DNA of 64,000 nt from Sphingopyxis sp. H115 (GCF_001468465.1 NZ_LNSA01000019.1:1-64000); one strand, 5' to 3'; counted from the first letter of the stretch, positions 34,517-43,889 are shown. The notes: generated by a model from the letters alone, not told the origin. Translations and numbers: made by a program.

Positions 34517-34842
34517 ATCCGCCAGTAAAGCCAGCCCGCCCAAAGCCAGCCGAGGATCAGCAGGCCGCCGCCGATCGGCGTCACCGCGCCCAGCCAGCGT
34601 GGTGCACCCAATGCCATCGCATACAGGGTGATCGAAAAGGTCGCCGCGCCGGCGAGCAGCATGATCGCCGGACCGCGTGCGAAGGCCATGATCGCGAGCG
34701 CCGCGACCGCGTGGACGAGCTGATAGAGCCCGCCGGTGCGCAACCATTCGGCCTCCTGCGGCCCCGACGCGCCATGCGCGCCGAACGCGCCCGCCGCGAC
34801 GGCCATCGCCGCCGAAATCGCCGCAAACGCTCCGATTGCCAT
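34513..34842 (-). CDS. DUF423 small membrane protein
   Basis: A 109-aa protein with about four transmembrane helices. The family signature [11 protein letters not shown] (about residues 14-24) and [14 protein letters not shown] place it in DUF423 (YgdD). Function is unknown. The ATG at 34842 follows AAGGG at reasonable distance. Its stop overlaps that of the potassium channel gene tail to tail. Confidence 0.92.
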   Translation of the reverse strand: MAIGAFAAISAAMAVAAGAFGAHGASGPQEAEWLRTGGLYQLVHAVAALAIMAFARGPAIMLLAGAATFSITLYAMALGAPRWLGAVTPIGGGLLILGWLWAGWLYWRI

Positions 34843-34934
34843 ATACTCTGCCCTTTCATCCGAACCGCTTGCTCCATGCCCCCGTGCGGCGCGCGTGACA
34901 AGCGCCGCAAAATCGACTATGGGCGCCGCCAATC

Positions 34935-36305
34935 ATGACAGTCAAAACGCTCCCCACCCAGCCGAAGGTCGGCATGGTTTCGCTCGGCTGCCCCAAGGCG
35001 CTCGTCGACAGCGAACGGATTCTGACCAAGCTGCGCGCCGACGGCTATGGCCTCTCGCCCGATTATGCGGGCGCCGATGTCGTGCTCGTCAACACCTGCG
35101 GCTTCCTCGATTCGGCGAAGGAAGAAAGCCTCGAGGCAATCGGCGAAGCGATGGCCGAAAACGGCCGCGTCATCGTCACGGGCTGCATGGGCAATGAGGC
35201 CGAGGTGATCCGCGCGCGCTTCCCGAACGTCCTCGCGGTCACCGGCGCGCATCAGTATGAACAGGTCGTCGACGCCGTCCACGACGCCGCGCCGCCCACC
35301 CAAGGACCGTTCATCGATCTGGTGCCCGAGGGCGGGCTGAAACTGACGCCGCGGCACTATAGTTACCTGAAGATATCCGAAGGCTGCAACCATAGCTGCT
35401 CCTTCTGCATCATCCCCGATCTCCGCGGAAAACTCGTCTCGCGGCGCATCGATGCGGTGCTGCGCGAGGCCGAAAAGTTGGTCGCTGCTGGCACGAAGGA
35501 ATTGCTCGTCATCAGCCAGGATACGTCGGCGTACGGCGTCGACATCCGCCACGACCCGCGTCAGTGGCACGGCCGCGAGGTTCGCGCCCACATGACCGAT
35601 CTCGCGCGCGAACTCGGCCAGCTCCGCACGAGCGAGGGCCGCGCGCCATGGGTGCGCCTCCACTATGTCTATCCCTATCCGCACGTCGATGCGGTGATCC
35701 CACTGATGGCGGAGGGTCTGCTGACCCCCTACCTCGATATCCCATTCCAGCATGCAAGCCCCGCGGTCCTCAAGCGCATGAAGCGCCCCGCGAACGAAGC
35801 GAAGGTGCTCGAACGGCTGAAGAACTGGCGCGCGATCGCGCCCGACATTTCGATCCGCTCGAGCTTCGTCGTCGGCTTCCCCGGCGAGACCGAGGAGGAT
35901 TTCCGGTATCTCCTCGACTGGCTCGACGAAGCGCAGCTCGACCGCGTCGGCGCCTTCCGCTTCGAACCCGTCGCGGGCGCACAGGCGAATGCGCTCGACA
36001 ATCCGGTCCCCGAAGAGGTCAAGGAAGAACGCTTCCAGCGCATCATGGCGAAAACCGCCGCGATCAGCGCCGCGAAACTCGAAGCCAAGATCGGCCGCAC
36101 CCTGCCCGTGATCATCGACGAAGTCGGCGAGGCCGACGAGGACGGCAGCATCGGCGCGACGGGCCGGTCACAGGCCGACGCGCCCGAGATCGACGGCCAT
36201 GTCTACCTCCGCGACGTCGCCGCGACGATGAAGGCCGGCGATATCGTCGATGTCGCGATCGAGGATGCCGACGAGCACGATCTGTTCGGAGCGGTGCGCG
36301 GATAA
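34935..36305 (+). CDS. rimO: Ribosomal protein uS12 methylthiotransferase RimO
   Basis: A 456-aa radical-SAM enzyme that adds a methylthio group to Asp89 of ribosomal protein S12. The first iron-sulfur cluster is held by Cys19 (SLGCPK), Cys55 (NTCGF) and Cys84 (GCMG). The radical-SAM cluster uses Cys151, Cys155 and Cys158 (CNHSCSFC). A C-terminal TRAM domain (about 390-456) provides substrate contact. ATG 34935 gives MTVKTLPTQ; length is within the family range. Orientation and spacing suggest a separate gene. Confidence 0.96.
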   Translation: MTVKTLPTQPKVGMVSLGCPKALVDSERILTKLRADGYGLSPDYAGADVVLVNTCGFLDSAKEESLEAIGEAMAENGRVIVTGCMGNEAEVIRARFPNVLAVTGAHQYEQVVDAVHDAAPPTQGPFIDLVPEGGLKLTPRHYSYLKISEGCNHSCSFCIIPDLRGKLVSRRIDAVLREAEKLVAAGTKELLVISQDTSAYGVDIRHDPRQWHGREVRAHMTDLARELGQLRTSEGRAPWVRLHYVYPYPHVDAVIPLMAEGLLTPYLDIPFQHASPAVLKRMKRPANEAKVLERLKNWRAIAPDISIRSSFVVGFPGETEEDFRYLLDWLDEAQLDRVGAFRFEPVAGAQANALDNPVPEEVKEERFQRIMAKTAAISAAKLEAKIGRTLPVIIDEVGEADEDGSIGATGRSQADAPEIDGHVYLRDVAATMKAGDIVDVAIEDADEHDLFGAVRG

Positions 36306-36373
36306 TCCCCAGTTTGTTGGAACGACCTTTACCGATTGGTGTTACCACGAAGGCATCAATCGGGGGCCGAGAC

Positions 36374-37852
36374 ATGCGAGCGATCAAATCACTGGCCGTT
36401 GCGATAGTCGCGGCATCGTTGCTGGCGGCATGCGACCGCAAGGTCGCGGTCGAAGCACCGCCCCGGTCGACCGAGCGGGCGCCGTCGCCGTCACAAAAGT
36501 CGCTGATCGCGGTGCCGATCGATGCCGATACCACCGCATTAAAGCGGGCGCTGGAGCGCGCAGTGCCAAGGACGCTGTGGACGATCAACCGGCGCGAACG
36601 CGCGTGCGTGCCGCCGCAGCGGGTCAAGCTGTTTGGCAAGAAGGTCAAGGTCACCCCGCCGATCCCCTGCACCATCGTCGGGCGCGTCACACGCGGTCCG
36701 CTGCGGCTGCGCGGCGAGGGCGACGAGATTGTCGTTGACGTCCCGCTGAACGCCACGATCGCGGCGCGCGACATCGGCGGGGTGCTGAAGGGCGAGACCG
36801 CGACCGGCGCGGCGATGGCGCATGCCCGGGTCAAGATCGACGTCACCCCCGACTGGCGCACCCGCGGCTCGGCGCGGATCAGCTATGGCTGGACCAAGGC
36901 GCCGGGGATCGATTTCCTGGGCAAGCGTATCACCTTTACCGACGAGGCCGATGCCAAGCTGAAACCCGTCGTTCGCGACGTCGAGCGCGAGGTTGCTCAA
37001 GAGATCGCGCGGGTCAACATCCGCAAACAGGCGTCGGAGGTGTGGCGGCAGAGCTTTACCGCGCTCCAGCTTAATCGCGAAAACCCGCCGGTGTGGGTGC
37101 GCGTGACACCCCAGCGCATTCTGTATGGCGGGTATCGGATGGAGGGCCAGCGGATGCGGCTCAACCTGGGGCTGGAGGCGATTACCGAGACCTTTGTTTC
37201 GGACCGCCCTGCCGATCCCGCACCCACGCCATTGCCGAACATGGTTCGCGAAAAACCGACGCCGCATTTCGACGTGCGGGTTCCGGTGCTGGCCGACTAT
37301 GCGCAGTTGCAACCGGTGGTCGATCGCGCGCTGCTGAAACGATCGGCGCGGCCGTTCGACCTGCCCGAACTGGGGTCGATGATGGTCAAATTCGGACCAT
37401 CGACAATCTATGGCGCGCCGGATGGCCGCGTCGCGCTGGGCGTCGATGTCTCGATGCGGCTTGCCAGTCGGAGCGGCGAACCGACGCGGGGCCGGATCTG
37501 GATGACCGCGGTGCCGGTCAACGCAGCTGGGTCAGCCGAGGTGCGCTTTACCGACCTGGTCATCAACGGTGATACTGATGGTGTGGGCGGCGATTTGCTG
37601 GTGGCGCTGGGTCAAAGCCCCGGCTTCGCACCGCTGATCGCCAATGCCTTGACCCAGAATTTCACCCGTGACCTTGGCGAATTGCAGGGCAAGATCAAAC
37701 GCGCGGTCGACCAGCGGCGCGAAGGCGCCTTTGTCATCCGCACCGACATCGACGGGTTCGAAATCGGCACGATCAAGGCCTATGGCAACGGCCTGTACCT
37801 GCCCGTGCGTATGGTCGGCGGAGCGAGCGTGGATTACCGCCCGTCGAAATGA
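36374..37852 (+). CDS. DUF4403 lipoprotein
   Basis: A 492-aa lipoprotein with signal peptide and lipobox LLAAC (Cys at about residue 20). The rest matches DUF4403: repeated amphipathic strand/helix blocks such as ISYGWTKAPGIDFLGKRITFTDEAD and RILYGGYRMEGQRMRLNLGLEAITETF, with two similar halves. These proteins are predicted to sit at the inner face of the outer membrane or periplasm; no activity is established. It is followed directly by the convergent pit gene, with zero nt between stop codons. Confidence 0.88.
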   Translation: MRAIKSLAVAIVAASLLAACDRKVAVEAPPRSTERAPSPSQKSLIAVPIDADTTALKRALERAVPRTLWTINRRERACVPPQRVKLFGKKVKVTPPIPCTIVGRVTRGPLRLRGEGDEIVVDVPLNATIAARDIGGVLKGETATGAAMAHARVKIDVTPDWRTRGSARISYGWTKAPGIDFLGKRITFTDEADAKLKPVVRDVEREVAQEIARVNIRKQASEVWRQSFTALQLNRENPPVWVRVTPQRILYGGYRMEGQRMRLNLGLEAITETFVSDRPADPAPTPLPNMVREKPTPHFDVRVPVLADYAQLQPVVDRALLKRSARPFDLPELGSMMVKFGPSTIYGAPDGRVALGVDVSMRLASRSGEPTRGRIWMTAVPVNAAGSAEVRFTDLVINGDTDGVGGDLLVALGQSPGFAPLIANALTQNFTRDLGELQGKIKRAVDQRREGAFVIRTDIDGFEIGTIKAYGNGLYLPVRMVGGASVDYRPSK

Positions 37853-38866
37853 TCAGAAGAGGCGTGTGATCGCATAGAAGATCGCGGCGACGATCGCGCT
37901 TGCGGGGATGGTGATGAACCATGCCGCGACGACATTGCCCGCGACGCCCCAGCGTACCGCGCTCGCGCGGCGCGCGACGCCCGCGCCGATGATGCTGCCG
38001 GTGATCGTGTGCGTCGTCGAGACCGGAATGCCGAGCAGGCTGGCGGTGAAAACCATGATCGACCCGCCGGTCGACGCCGCGAAGCCCTGATGGTGCGATA
38101 GTTTGGTAATCCGGCCGCCCATCGTCTCGATGATCTTCCACCCGCCCGACAGCGTGCCGAGCGCGATCGCAATGTAACAGCTGAACGCGACCCAATGCGG
38201 GACGTGGAATTCGCCGCCGAGATAGCCGGTCGAATAGAGAAGCACGGTGATGATCCCCATCGTCTTTTGCGCATCGTTCAGCCCGTGGCTGATCGAATAG
38301 GCGGCCGACGAGAGAAGATGCAGGTGGCGGAACGTCTTTTCCGCGAATTTGGCGGTCGCGCGGTGCAGCGCCCAACTGCTGACCAGCATCACCAGCATGG
38401 CCAGCAGCATGCCGAGCAGCGGCGACAGGAAGATCGCAATCACCGTCTTGTTGAGTCCGGTCCACTCGATCCCCTCGAAACCGGCATGCGCGACGCCCGC
38501 TCCGACGATGCCGCCGACGAGCGCGTGGCTCGACGAGGAGGGGATGCCTTTAAGCCAGGTCACGACGTTCCAGAACATCGCGCCGACAAGCGCGCCGAAC
38601 ACGACCGCGGGGGTCACCAGATCCTTGTCGATGATCCCCTTGCCGATCGTTTCGGCAACCTTGTGCAGTTCGGGGAAGACGATCGACAGGAAATAAGCGG
38701 CGAAGTTGAAGAAGGCGGCGAAAAGCACCGCCTGCACCGGGCGCAGCAACCGCGTCGCGACGACCGTTGCAATGCTGTTCGCGGCATCGTGCAGCCCGTT
38801 CAGGAAGTCGAACGCCAGCGCCAGGATAACAAGGCCGACGAGAAGAGGAAAGGCGAGTTCGTGCAT
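37853..38866 (-). CDS. pit: Low-affinity inorganic phosphate transporter (Pit)
   Basis: A 337-aa polytopic transporter (about ten TM helices) that brings in metal-phosphate with protons. The Pit signature GLHDAANSIATVVATR (about residues 24-39) is repeated in the second half as GLNDAQKTMGII (about 206-217), and SSSSHALVGGIVGAGVAH and STTHTITGSIIGAGVARR are the paired internal repeats. It lies 15 nt downstream of the Nudix-DUF47 gene on the same strand. In Sinorhizobium the equivalent orfA-pit operon (orfA encodes DUF47) is controlled by PhoB. Confidence 0.96.
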   Translation of the reverse strand: MHELAFPLLVGLVILALAFDFLNGLHDAANSIATVVATRLLRPVQAVLFAAFFNFAAYFLSIVFPELHKVAETIGKGIIDKDLVTPAVVFGALVGAMFWNVVTWLKGIPSSSSHALVGGIVGAGVAHAGFEGIEWTGLNKTVIAIFLSPLLGMLLAMLVMLVSSWALHRATAKFAEKTFRHLHLLSSAAYSISHGLNDAQKTMGIITVLLYSTGYLGGEFHVPHWVAFSCYIAIALGTLSGGWKIIETMGGRITKLSHHQGFAASTGGSIMVFTASLLGIPVSTTHTITGSIIGAGVARRASAVRWGVAGNVVAAWFITIPASAIVAAIFYAITRLF

Positions 38867-38881
38867 GGAGGACGCCCCCGC

Positions 38882-40006
38882 TTACGCGTGGTCGATGACC
38901 AGGCCGTCGATTTCGTTCGCGACATCCTCGAAACTGTCGGTGACGCGTTCGAGGTGGCGAAAGAGTTCGCGCGCGATCAGGAAGCGCGTCGGGTTCGCTT
39001 CGCCATGCTCCTTGAACAGGCGCTTGAGGCCCGCCGCATGGATTTCGTCGGCATGGCCCTCCATCCGGACGAGCCGCTCGGTGAGTTCGTGGAGGCGCGG
39101 GCCATTGGCCGAAATATTGCGGAGCAGCGGGAGAGCCTCGGCAGTCAGCCGCGCCGCATCGACGATGATGCCGGCCATGTCGCGCATTTCAGGCTCGAAC
39201 TCGGTGACGTCGTAGAGGTCGACGGCGCCCGCGGTCTTCTGCATCTCGTCGATCGCATCGTCCATCGAGGCGATAAGGTCGGTGATCGCGCTGCGGTCGA
39301 ACGGCGTCAGGAAGGTGCGGCGGACGGTCTGCAATACCTCGCGCGTGATTGCGTCGGCGTCATGCTCGCGCTCGATGATCTCCTGGACATGGTCGGCCAT
39401 GCCCTCGCCACCCTGCAGCATCCGCGACAGGGCATTCGCCCCGGCGACCAGTGTCGCGGCGTGGCTTTCGAACAATTCAAAGAAATTTCCCTGTCGCGGC
39501 AGCAAACGCTGAAACCATGCGAACATCCAGCCAACCCCTGTCTTGTTTGCTACATTTTCGACCACCCCGCGCGGCTGGGCCGCGGCGCGAAAGCCGCTGT
39601 CGCCAAAGGAGCGGATCAATGCCTGTAAATCGGGCTCGTCGACCGCCGAGGCGGCGTCGTCGAACGCGAACCATTTGCGGTCGCGCTCGTCCATTTCCTT
39701 CCAGTCATCGAGTTCGTTGGTCACGGCGAGCGGAAAAACCTCGACATTATACATTATCGACGCGCCGTTCGCGCGGCGTTTGCGATATTCATAGCTGCCG
39801 ATCGGCGTCGGACACACCGCGCCGATAACGCCGGCCTCTTCCTCGGCCTCGACCGCCGCGGCGGCGTGGCGCGTCATGCCGGTCAGCGGATTGCCCTTGG
39901 GCACCACCCAGCGCTTCGTCTCGCGTGAGGTAATAAGCAGGATTTCGGTCGGTCCGTCCTGCTGCGGCCCCCCGAATCGATAGGGAAGGACGGCGATCTG
40001 TCGCAT
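38882..40006 (-). CDS. Nudix hydrolase fused to a DUF47/PhoU-like domain
   Basis: A 374-aa two-domain protein. Residues 1 to about 145 are a Nudix domain of the diphosphoinositol-polyphosphate-hydrolase type: RWVVPKGNPLTGM then EAEEEAGV, where the Nudix box has Met for the first Glu and Val for the Arg but keeps E-x-x-E-E. Residues about 160-374 (FAWFQRLLPRQGNFFELFESH onward) are DUF47, helical and PhoU-like. DUF47 partners Pit for phosphate import. The ATG at 40006 has AAGGA 8 nt upstream; 40024 is the alternative. An internal ATG with AGGGG 8 nt upstream could also start DUF47 separately. Confidence 0.85.
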   Translation of the reverse strand: MRQIAVLPYRFGGPQQDGPTEILLITSRETKRWVVPKGNPLTGMTRHAAAAVEAEEEAGVIGAVCPTPIGSYEYRKRRANGASIMYNVEVFPLAVTNELDDWKEMDERDRKWFAFDDAASAVDEPDLQALIRSFGDSGFRAAAQPRGVVENVANKTGVGWMFAWFQRLLPRQGNFFELFESHAATLVAGANALSRMLQGGEGMADHVQEIIEREHDADAITREVLQTVRRTFLTPFDRSAITDLIASMDDAIDEMQKTAGAVDLYDVTEFEPEMRDMAGIIVDAARLTAEALPLLRNISANGPRLHELTERLVRMEGHADEIHAAGLKRLFKEHGEANPTRFLIARELFRHLERVTDSFEDVANEIDGLVIDHA

Positions 40007-40073
40007 ATGCTCAATCCTTTCCATGATTTAAGGCGGCTGAGCGGCCGGATGGTTACAAAAGGGTTTCGCCTAT

Positions 40074-40091
40074 ATGACGATTTTGTGACAG
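40074..40091 (-). promoter_or_regulatory. Candidate PhoB box for the Nudix-DUF47/pit operon
   Basis: Read on the minus strand, CTGTCACAAAATCGTCAT matches the 7-4-7 Pho box CTGTCAT-AAAA-CTGTCAT at 15 of 18 positions. It lies 68 nt upstream of the Nudix-DUF47 ATG, in the right orientation. A TGTAAC stretch about 19 nt downstream could serve as a -10 element. PhoB could activate or, as in Sinorhizobium orfA-pit, repress. Confidence 0.55.
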
Positions 40092-40097
40092 TCACAA
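40083..40097. promoter_or_regulatory. 15-bp perfect palindrome overlapping the Pho box
   Basis: TTGTGAC-A-GTCACAA is a perfect inverted repeat that overlaps the candidate Pho box and lies between the divergent Nudix-DUF47 and BVMO genes. It may be a TetR/GntR-type operator; no cognate regulator is in the window. Confidence 0.5.
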
Positions 40098-40123
40098 GGC
40101 AGGGTTGCGCTCGCTAGGCGCAG

Positions 40124-40139
40124 TTTCCGTAAACGTCAA
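40124..40139. promoter_or_regulatory. LiuR-like operator upstream of the BVMO gene
   Basis: TTTCCGTAAACGTCAA matches the perfect palindrome at 25537-25552 at 13 of 16 positions, including the right half AACGTCAA exactly. It ends 62 nt before the BVMO ATG. Confidence 0.5.
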
Positions 40140-40201
40140 TTCGATTGCAAAATGCAACGCGGTGCGTAAGCTGCCTCCAAAACATGGTCGGGAGACAGGA
40201 A

Positions 40202-41740
40202 ATGGCAAGTACGGCGACGATGGAACGCTCCGCGGACGCGAAGGCTGCACCAGTCGATCAGGATGTGCTGATCGTCGGCGCCGGCATTTCGGGCATCGGC
40301 ATGGCGGTGCATCTCCAGATGAACTGCCCCGATCGCAGCTTTTCCCTCGTCGAACGCCGCGAACAGCTGGGCGGTACCTGGGACCTGTTTCGTTATCCCG
40401 GAATCCGGTCGGACAGCGACATGCACACATTGGGCTTCGTCTTCGAACCCTGGAAGCATGAAAAGTCGATCGCCGACGGTCCCTCGATCCTCGAATATCT
40501 GAACCGCATCGTCGACGAACGCCATATCCGCGAGCGCATCCGTTTCGACAGCAAGGTCGTCGGGGCAGACTGGGACAGCGCCGCCGCGCGCTGGACGGTG
40601 ACGATAGAGGACAGCACGGGCCGGACGTCGACGACAACGGCGCGCTGGCTTTATCTCGGCTCGGGCTATTACGACTATGACGAACCCTTCGATGCCCAGT
40701 TCGCGGGCCGCGAGGATTTCAAGGGCCAGATCATCCACCCGCAATTCTGGCCGAAAGATCTCGATTACAAGGACAAGAAGGTCGTGGTGATCGGATCGGG
40801 CGCGACCGCGGTGACGATCGTTCCCTCGATGAAGGAAGCCGCGCACGTCACCATGCTCCAGCGCACGCCGACGTGGTATTTCATCCGCCCGGCGAAGGAC
40901 GGATTTGCCAATTTCCTACGCAAGATCCTGCCCGAGGAACTCGCCTACAAGATCACCCGCTACAAGAATGTGAAGTTGCAGGACATCAGCTTCCGCCGCG
41001 CGCGAACCCAGCCGCAAAAGGTCAAGGATTTCCTGACCAAGAAATTGAAGGCAGCGCTTGGCGACCGCTATGACGAGAAAGCGTTCACGCCGCCTTACGA
41101 CCCGTGGGACCAGCGGCTGTGCCTCGTCCCCGACGCCGATTTCTTCGAAGCGATGAAGGCCGACAAGGCGTCGGTCGTGACCGATCATATCGAAAAATTC
41201 GACGCGACCGGCATCCAGCTCAAATCGGGCAAGCATCTCGATGCTGACATCATCATCACGGCGACGGGGCTCAAGCTCGCGGTCGCGGGCAAGATTCCGG
41301 TCCGTGTCGATGGCGTACCGGTCAACTGGCACGATCATTTCTATTACAAGGCATGCATGTTTTCGAACGTTCCGAACTTTTCGGCCGTGTTCGGTTATCT
41401 CAATGCAAGCTGGACGCTCCGCGCCGACATCGTATCCGAATATGTCTGCCGCGTGCTCAATCATATGCGCGACACGGGCACCACTGTCGCGACGCCAGCG
41501 CTCGCCGATCCGTCGAGCCTCGTCGAGGAAAATGTCTTCGACTTCTCGTCGGGCTATATCCAGCGCTCGCTGCACATCATGCCGAAAAGCACGGCCGCCC
41601 TGCCTTGGCGGCTCAGCCAGAATTATGTGCAGGACCGGATCGACATGCGCACCGGTGCGATTGCCGACGGCGTGCTGACATTTGGCAACGCCAATCCAAA
41701 AGCGGCGGCCGCTCCCGCGGAGCTGGAAGCTGCGGAGTAG
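40202..41740 (+). CDS. Flavin-containing monooxygenase, Baeyer-Villiger type
   Basis: A 512-aa FAD/NADPH monooxygenase. It has the first Rossmann motif GAGISG (residues 26-31), the BVMO fingerprint FxGxxxHxxxWP as FKGQIIHPQFWP (about 173-184), and a second Rossmann motif GSGATA (about 198-203). The FRYPGIRSDSDMHTLG block is typical of the EthA/MymA subgroup that oxidises ketones and thioethers. No signal peptide; soluble or peripheral. An RBS GGGAGA lies upstream. It is divergent from the phosphate operon and carries its own operator-like site. Confidence 0.92.
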   Translation: MASTATMERSADAKAAPVDQDVLIVGAGISGIGMAVHLQMNCPDRSFSLVERREQLGGTWDLFRYPGIRSDSDMHTLGFVFEPWKHEKSIADGPSILEYLNRIVDERHIRERIRFDSKVVGADWDSAAARWTVTIEDSTGRTSTTTARWLYLGSGYYDYDEPFDAQFAGREDFKGQIIHPQFWPKDLDYKDKKVVVIGSGATAVTIVPSMKEAAHVTMLQRTPTWYFIRPAKDGFANFLRKILPEELAYKITRYKNVKLQDISFRRARTQPQKVKDFLTKKLKAALGDRYDEKAFTPPYDPWDQRLCLVPDADFFEAMKADKASVVTDHIEKFDATGIQLKSGKHLDADIIITATGLKLAVAGKIPVRVDGVPVNWHDHFYYKACMFSNVPNFSAVFGYLNASWTLRADIVSEYVCRVLNHMRDTGTTVATPALADPSSLVEENVFDFSSGYIQRSLHIMPKSTAALPWRLSQNYVQDRIDMRTGAIADGVLTFGNANPKAAAAPAELEAAE

Positions 41741-41842
41741 AGCCACCGCGTGCGCGAAGCGGCGGGGACGCTAGATTAGGTTGCGCAAGGCCGGCTGCGC
41801 CCCCGGCCTCGGGGGCGAGGACCTGAAAACCGGCGGTATCGG

Positions 41843-42028
41843 TTATCGATCGACGTGTTCGGGTTTACCCTTGGCCGAGCCCTTGGCGAAATCCTCCAGC
41901 TGTTTCTTGGTCATACTGTCGACCATCTCTTTGGACGCGCCTTTCAGTTCCGACTTGGGTGTATCGCCGCGTTTGGCGCTCAATGCGGCGCCGGCGGCTT
42001 TCTGCTGGGCTTTCGATTTGGCTGGCAT
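41843..42028 (-). CDS. DUF3008 family small basic protein
   Basis: A 61-aa Lys-rich, hydrophilic protein closely matching DUF3008: MPAKSKAQQKAAGAALSAKR then ELKGASKEMVDSMTKKQLEDFA and a KGKPEHV tail. The family is common in alphaproteobacteria; function unknown, possibly stress-linked. It sits downstream of a stress-type SDR gene on the same strand, separated by 23 nt, and they may be co-transcribed. Confidence 0.9.
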   Translation of the reverse strand: MPAKSKAQQKAAGAALSAKRGDTPKSELKGASKEMVDSMTKKQLEDFAKGSAKGKPEHVDR

Positions 42029-42051
42029 GGCATTTCTCCTTTGCCGCCCCG

Positions 42052-42993
42052 CTATCCGTTAACGATCGTGCCACCATTGGGATGCAGCACCTGGCCCGAC
42101 ATATAGCTGCTGTCGTCGCAAGCGAGGAACAGGAAGCAGGGCGCGACTTCGTTTGGTTCGCCTGGCCGTTTCATCGGCGTGCTTTCGCCGAAGGTCGCCA
42201 CCTTTTCGGCCGGCGCGCCGCCACGGGGATTGAGCGGGGTCCAGATCGGCCCCGGCGCAACGCCGTTCACACGAATGCCCTGTCCCACCAGATTTTCGCT
42301 GAGCGACCGGGTAAAGGCGGTAATCGCACCCTTGGTCGCGCTATAATCGAGCAGGCCTTTCGATCCCTGATACATGGTTACGCTCGTGCAATTGACGATC
42401 GCCGAACCTTTTTTGAGGTGCGGCAGCGCCGCCTGCACCAGATAGAACATGCCGAAAATATTCGTGGCGAACGTCTGTTGCAGCTGGTCGGGGCTGATAT
42501 CGCGAATGTCCGCTGCCGGATGCTGCTCGCCGGCATTGTTGACAAGGATATCGAGCCGGCCGAGCTTATCGACCGTCTGCGCGACGATCCTTTCGCCCGC
42601 CTTGGGCTTTCCGACATCGGCCTTGATCGCGATCGCGCGGCGCCCTTCGGCTTCGACGATTGCGGCGGTTGCGACCGCATCGGCCCGGTTCTCGAGGTAG
42701 ACGATCGCAACATCGGCGCCCTCGCGCGCGAATAAGGCACATACCGCCCGCCCGATCCCGCTGTCGCCGCCGGTGACGATCGCCACCTTTCCGTCAAGCC
42801 GCCCCGACCCGGGGTAGCGCGGTTGCCATTTGGGCGCGCGGGCCAAGTCGGCTTCGCGGTCGGGCGGCGGGTCGGCAATCGTCTTGCTGTCGCCGACCTC
42901 GCGGCGCAGCTTTTCCGCGTCGCTGCGCTTGCCCTTCTTTTCCTTGCTGCTTTCGCCGACCTTGCCGGCTTTGGGCTGTTTCGCCACGGCCAT
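42052..42993 (-). CDS. SDR oxidoreductase with Lys-rich N-terminal extension (YghA/GSP39-like)
   Basis: A 313-aa short-chain dehydrogenase. A basic, low-complexity leader (about residues 1-60) precedes VAIVTGGDSGIGRAV (TGGDSGIG loop) and the active-site YSATK (about 218-222). The C-terminal GGTIVNG ending matches the glucose/ribitol-dehydrogenase-like general stress protein 39 group, often linked to osmotic or oxidative stress. Substrate unknown. It is followed by the DUF3008 gene. Confidence 0.9.
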   Translation of the reverse strand: MAVAKQPKAGKVGESSKEKKGKRSDAEKLRREVGDSKTIADPPPDREADLARAPKWQPRYPGSGRLDGKVAIVTGGDSGIGRAVCALFAREGADVAIVYLENRADAVATAAIVEAEGRRAIAIKADVGKPKAGERIVAQTVDKLGRLDILVNNAGEQHPAADIRDISPDQLQQTFATNIFGMFYLVQAALPHLKKGSAIVNCTSVTMYQGSKGLLDYSATKGAITAFTRSLSENLVGQGIRVNGVAPGPIWTPLNPRGGAPAEKVATFGESTPMKRPGEPNEVAPCFLFLACDDSSYMSGQVLHPNGGTIVNG

Positions 42994-43000
42994 TCTCCAT

Positions 43001-43834
43001 TCAATTGATGGGCAGGAAATCGCGCGCGAATTCGTCCTTTACGGCTTTGGCGAGCGCACCGGTGATCGGGAGGTTGATCTTGTAGCTGCCCTCGGCAAAC
43101 GGACCGACCTCATAGGGCGCGATCGCGATCGTCAGGCGATCGATATAGCGGCCGTCGGACGAACCCAGCCACACCGTCTGAGCCGATGCGGGCGGGCATT
43201 TGGCGAAGGGGCTGTCGGGCGCCTCGTCGGCGACGATGCCCTTGGCCGCCTTGGCGCGCTTGACGCCCGCGCAGAAGGAATCGCGGATCGCGGCGTCGAA
43301 CGCCTCGCCGCTCTCAAACAGGTCGAGCGGCTTGCGCTGCTTGCGATGGTTGCGGTCCCAGATCAGCGTGTCGAAATTCGTCATGCCGTGCGCGCCGCCC
43401 ATATAGGTTTCGATCTCGGCAGAAAGGCTGAGGAAGCGCGGGGTGCTGGCAACGCGCTGCCACGTCTGGAGATGGCTGTGACGACGATAGGGAAAGCCGC
43501 CCTTTTCCGCCGCTGCCTTGTCGCGCCTCGCCGCCGCGACGAGCGCATCGCGTTTCGTCGCCCGGTCGCTGTCGAGGAACGCCGCAAGCTCGGGGATGGC
43601 AGCCGCATCGCGCGGATAGGCGTAGGCGAACTCAACCAGATCGTTGGTTTCGTTCACTTTCGACGCCGGCGCGTTTTTGGCGGCAATATCGGCCGGCCCG
43701 TCGGGCGGCGCGCCGGGAACCGATGCTGCGGCGACCTTTTGCTGGGTGGTCGGCTTGTCCTCGGAACATCCCGCCAGCAGCATGGTGGCGGCCAGGATCG
43801 CAATGGCGTTTCGCCAGGTCTTTTCGTTCGTCAT
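43001..43834 (-). CDS. Lipoprotein with DUF4163/RsiV-like domains
   Basis: A 277-aa lipoprotein: signal peptide and lipobox LLAGC (Cys at about residue 23), a PASTA-free linker, and a C-terminal region with a DUF4163-like start (KVNETNDLVEFAYAYP) and a RsiV/DUF3298-like end (GPFAEGSYKINLPI). RsiV binds lysozyme in other bacteria; here no anti-sigma helix is seen, so that role is not claimed. ATG 43834 is the best start; a longer frame to 43891 overlaps the aminopeptidase promoter. Confidence 0.8.
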   Translation of the reverse strand: MTNEKTWRNAIAILAATMLLAGCSEDKPTTQQKVAAASVPGAPPDGPADIAAKNAPASKVNETNDLVEFAYAYPRDAAAIPELAAFLDSDRATKRDALVAAARRDKAAAEKGGFPYRRHSHLQTWQRVASTPRFLSLSAEIETYMGGAHGMTNFDTLIWDRNHRKQRKPLDLFESGEAFDAAIRDSFCAGVKRAKAAKGIVADEAPDSPFAKCPPASAQTVWLGSSDGRYIDRLTIAIAPYEVGPFAEGSYKINLPITGALAKAVKDEFARDFLPIN

Positions 43835-43889
43835 GCCGGCACAACGCAAGGAATCGACAAAATATCCCTGGCGGCCTAGCACCACGGCC

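Noticed and set aside
38195..39628. A 477-aa plus-strand frame opposite pit and Nudix-DUF47
   Set aside because: No domain, high Arg/Asp composition, and wholly antisense to two recognised genes.
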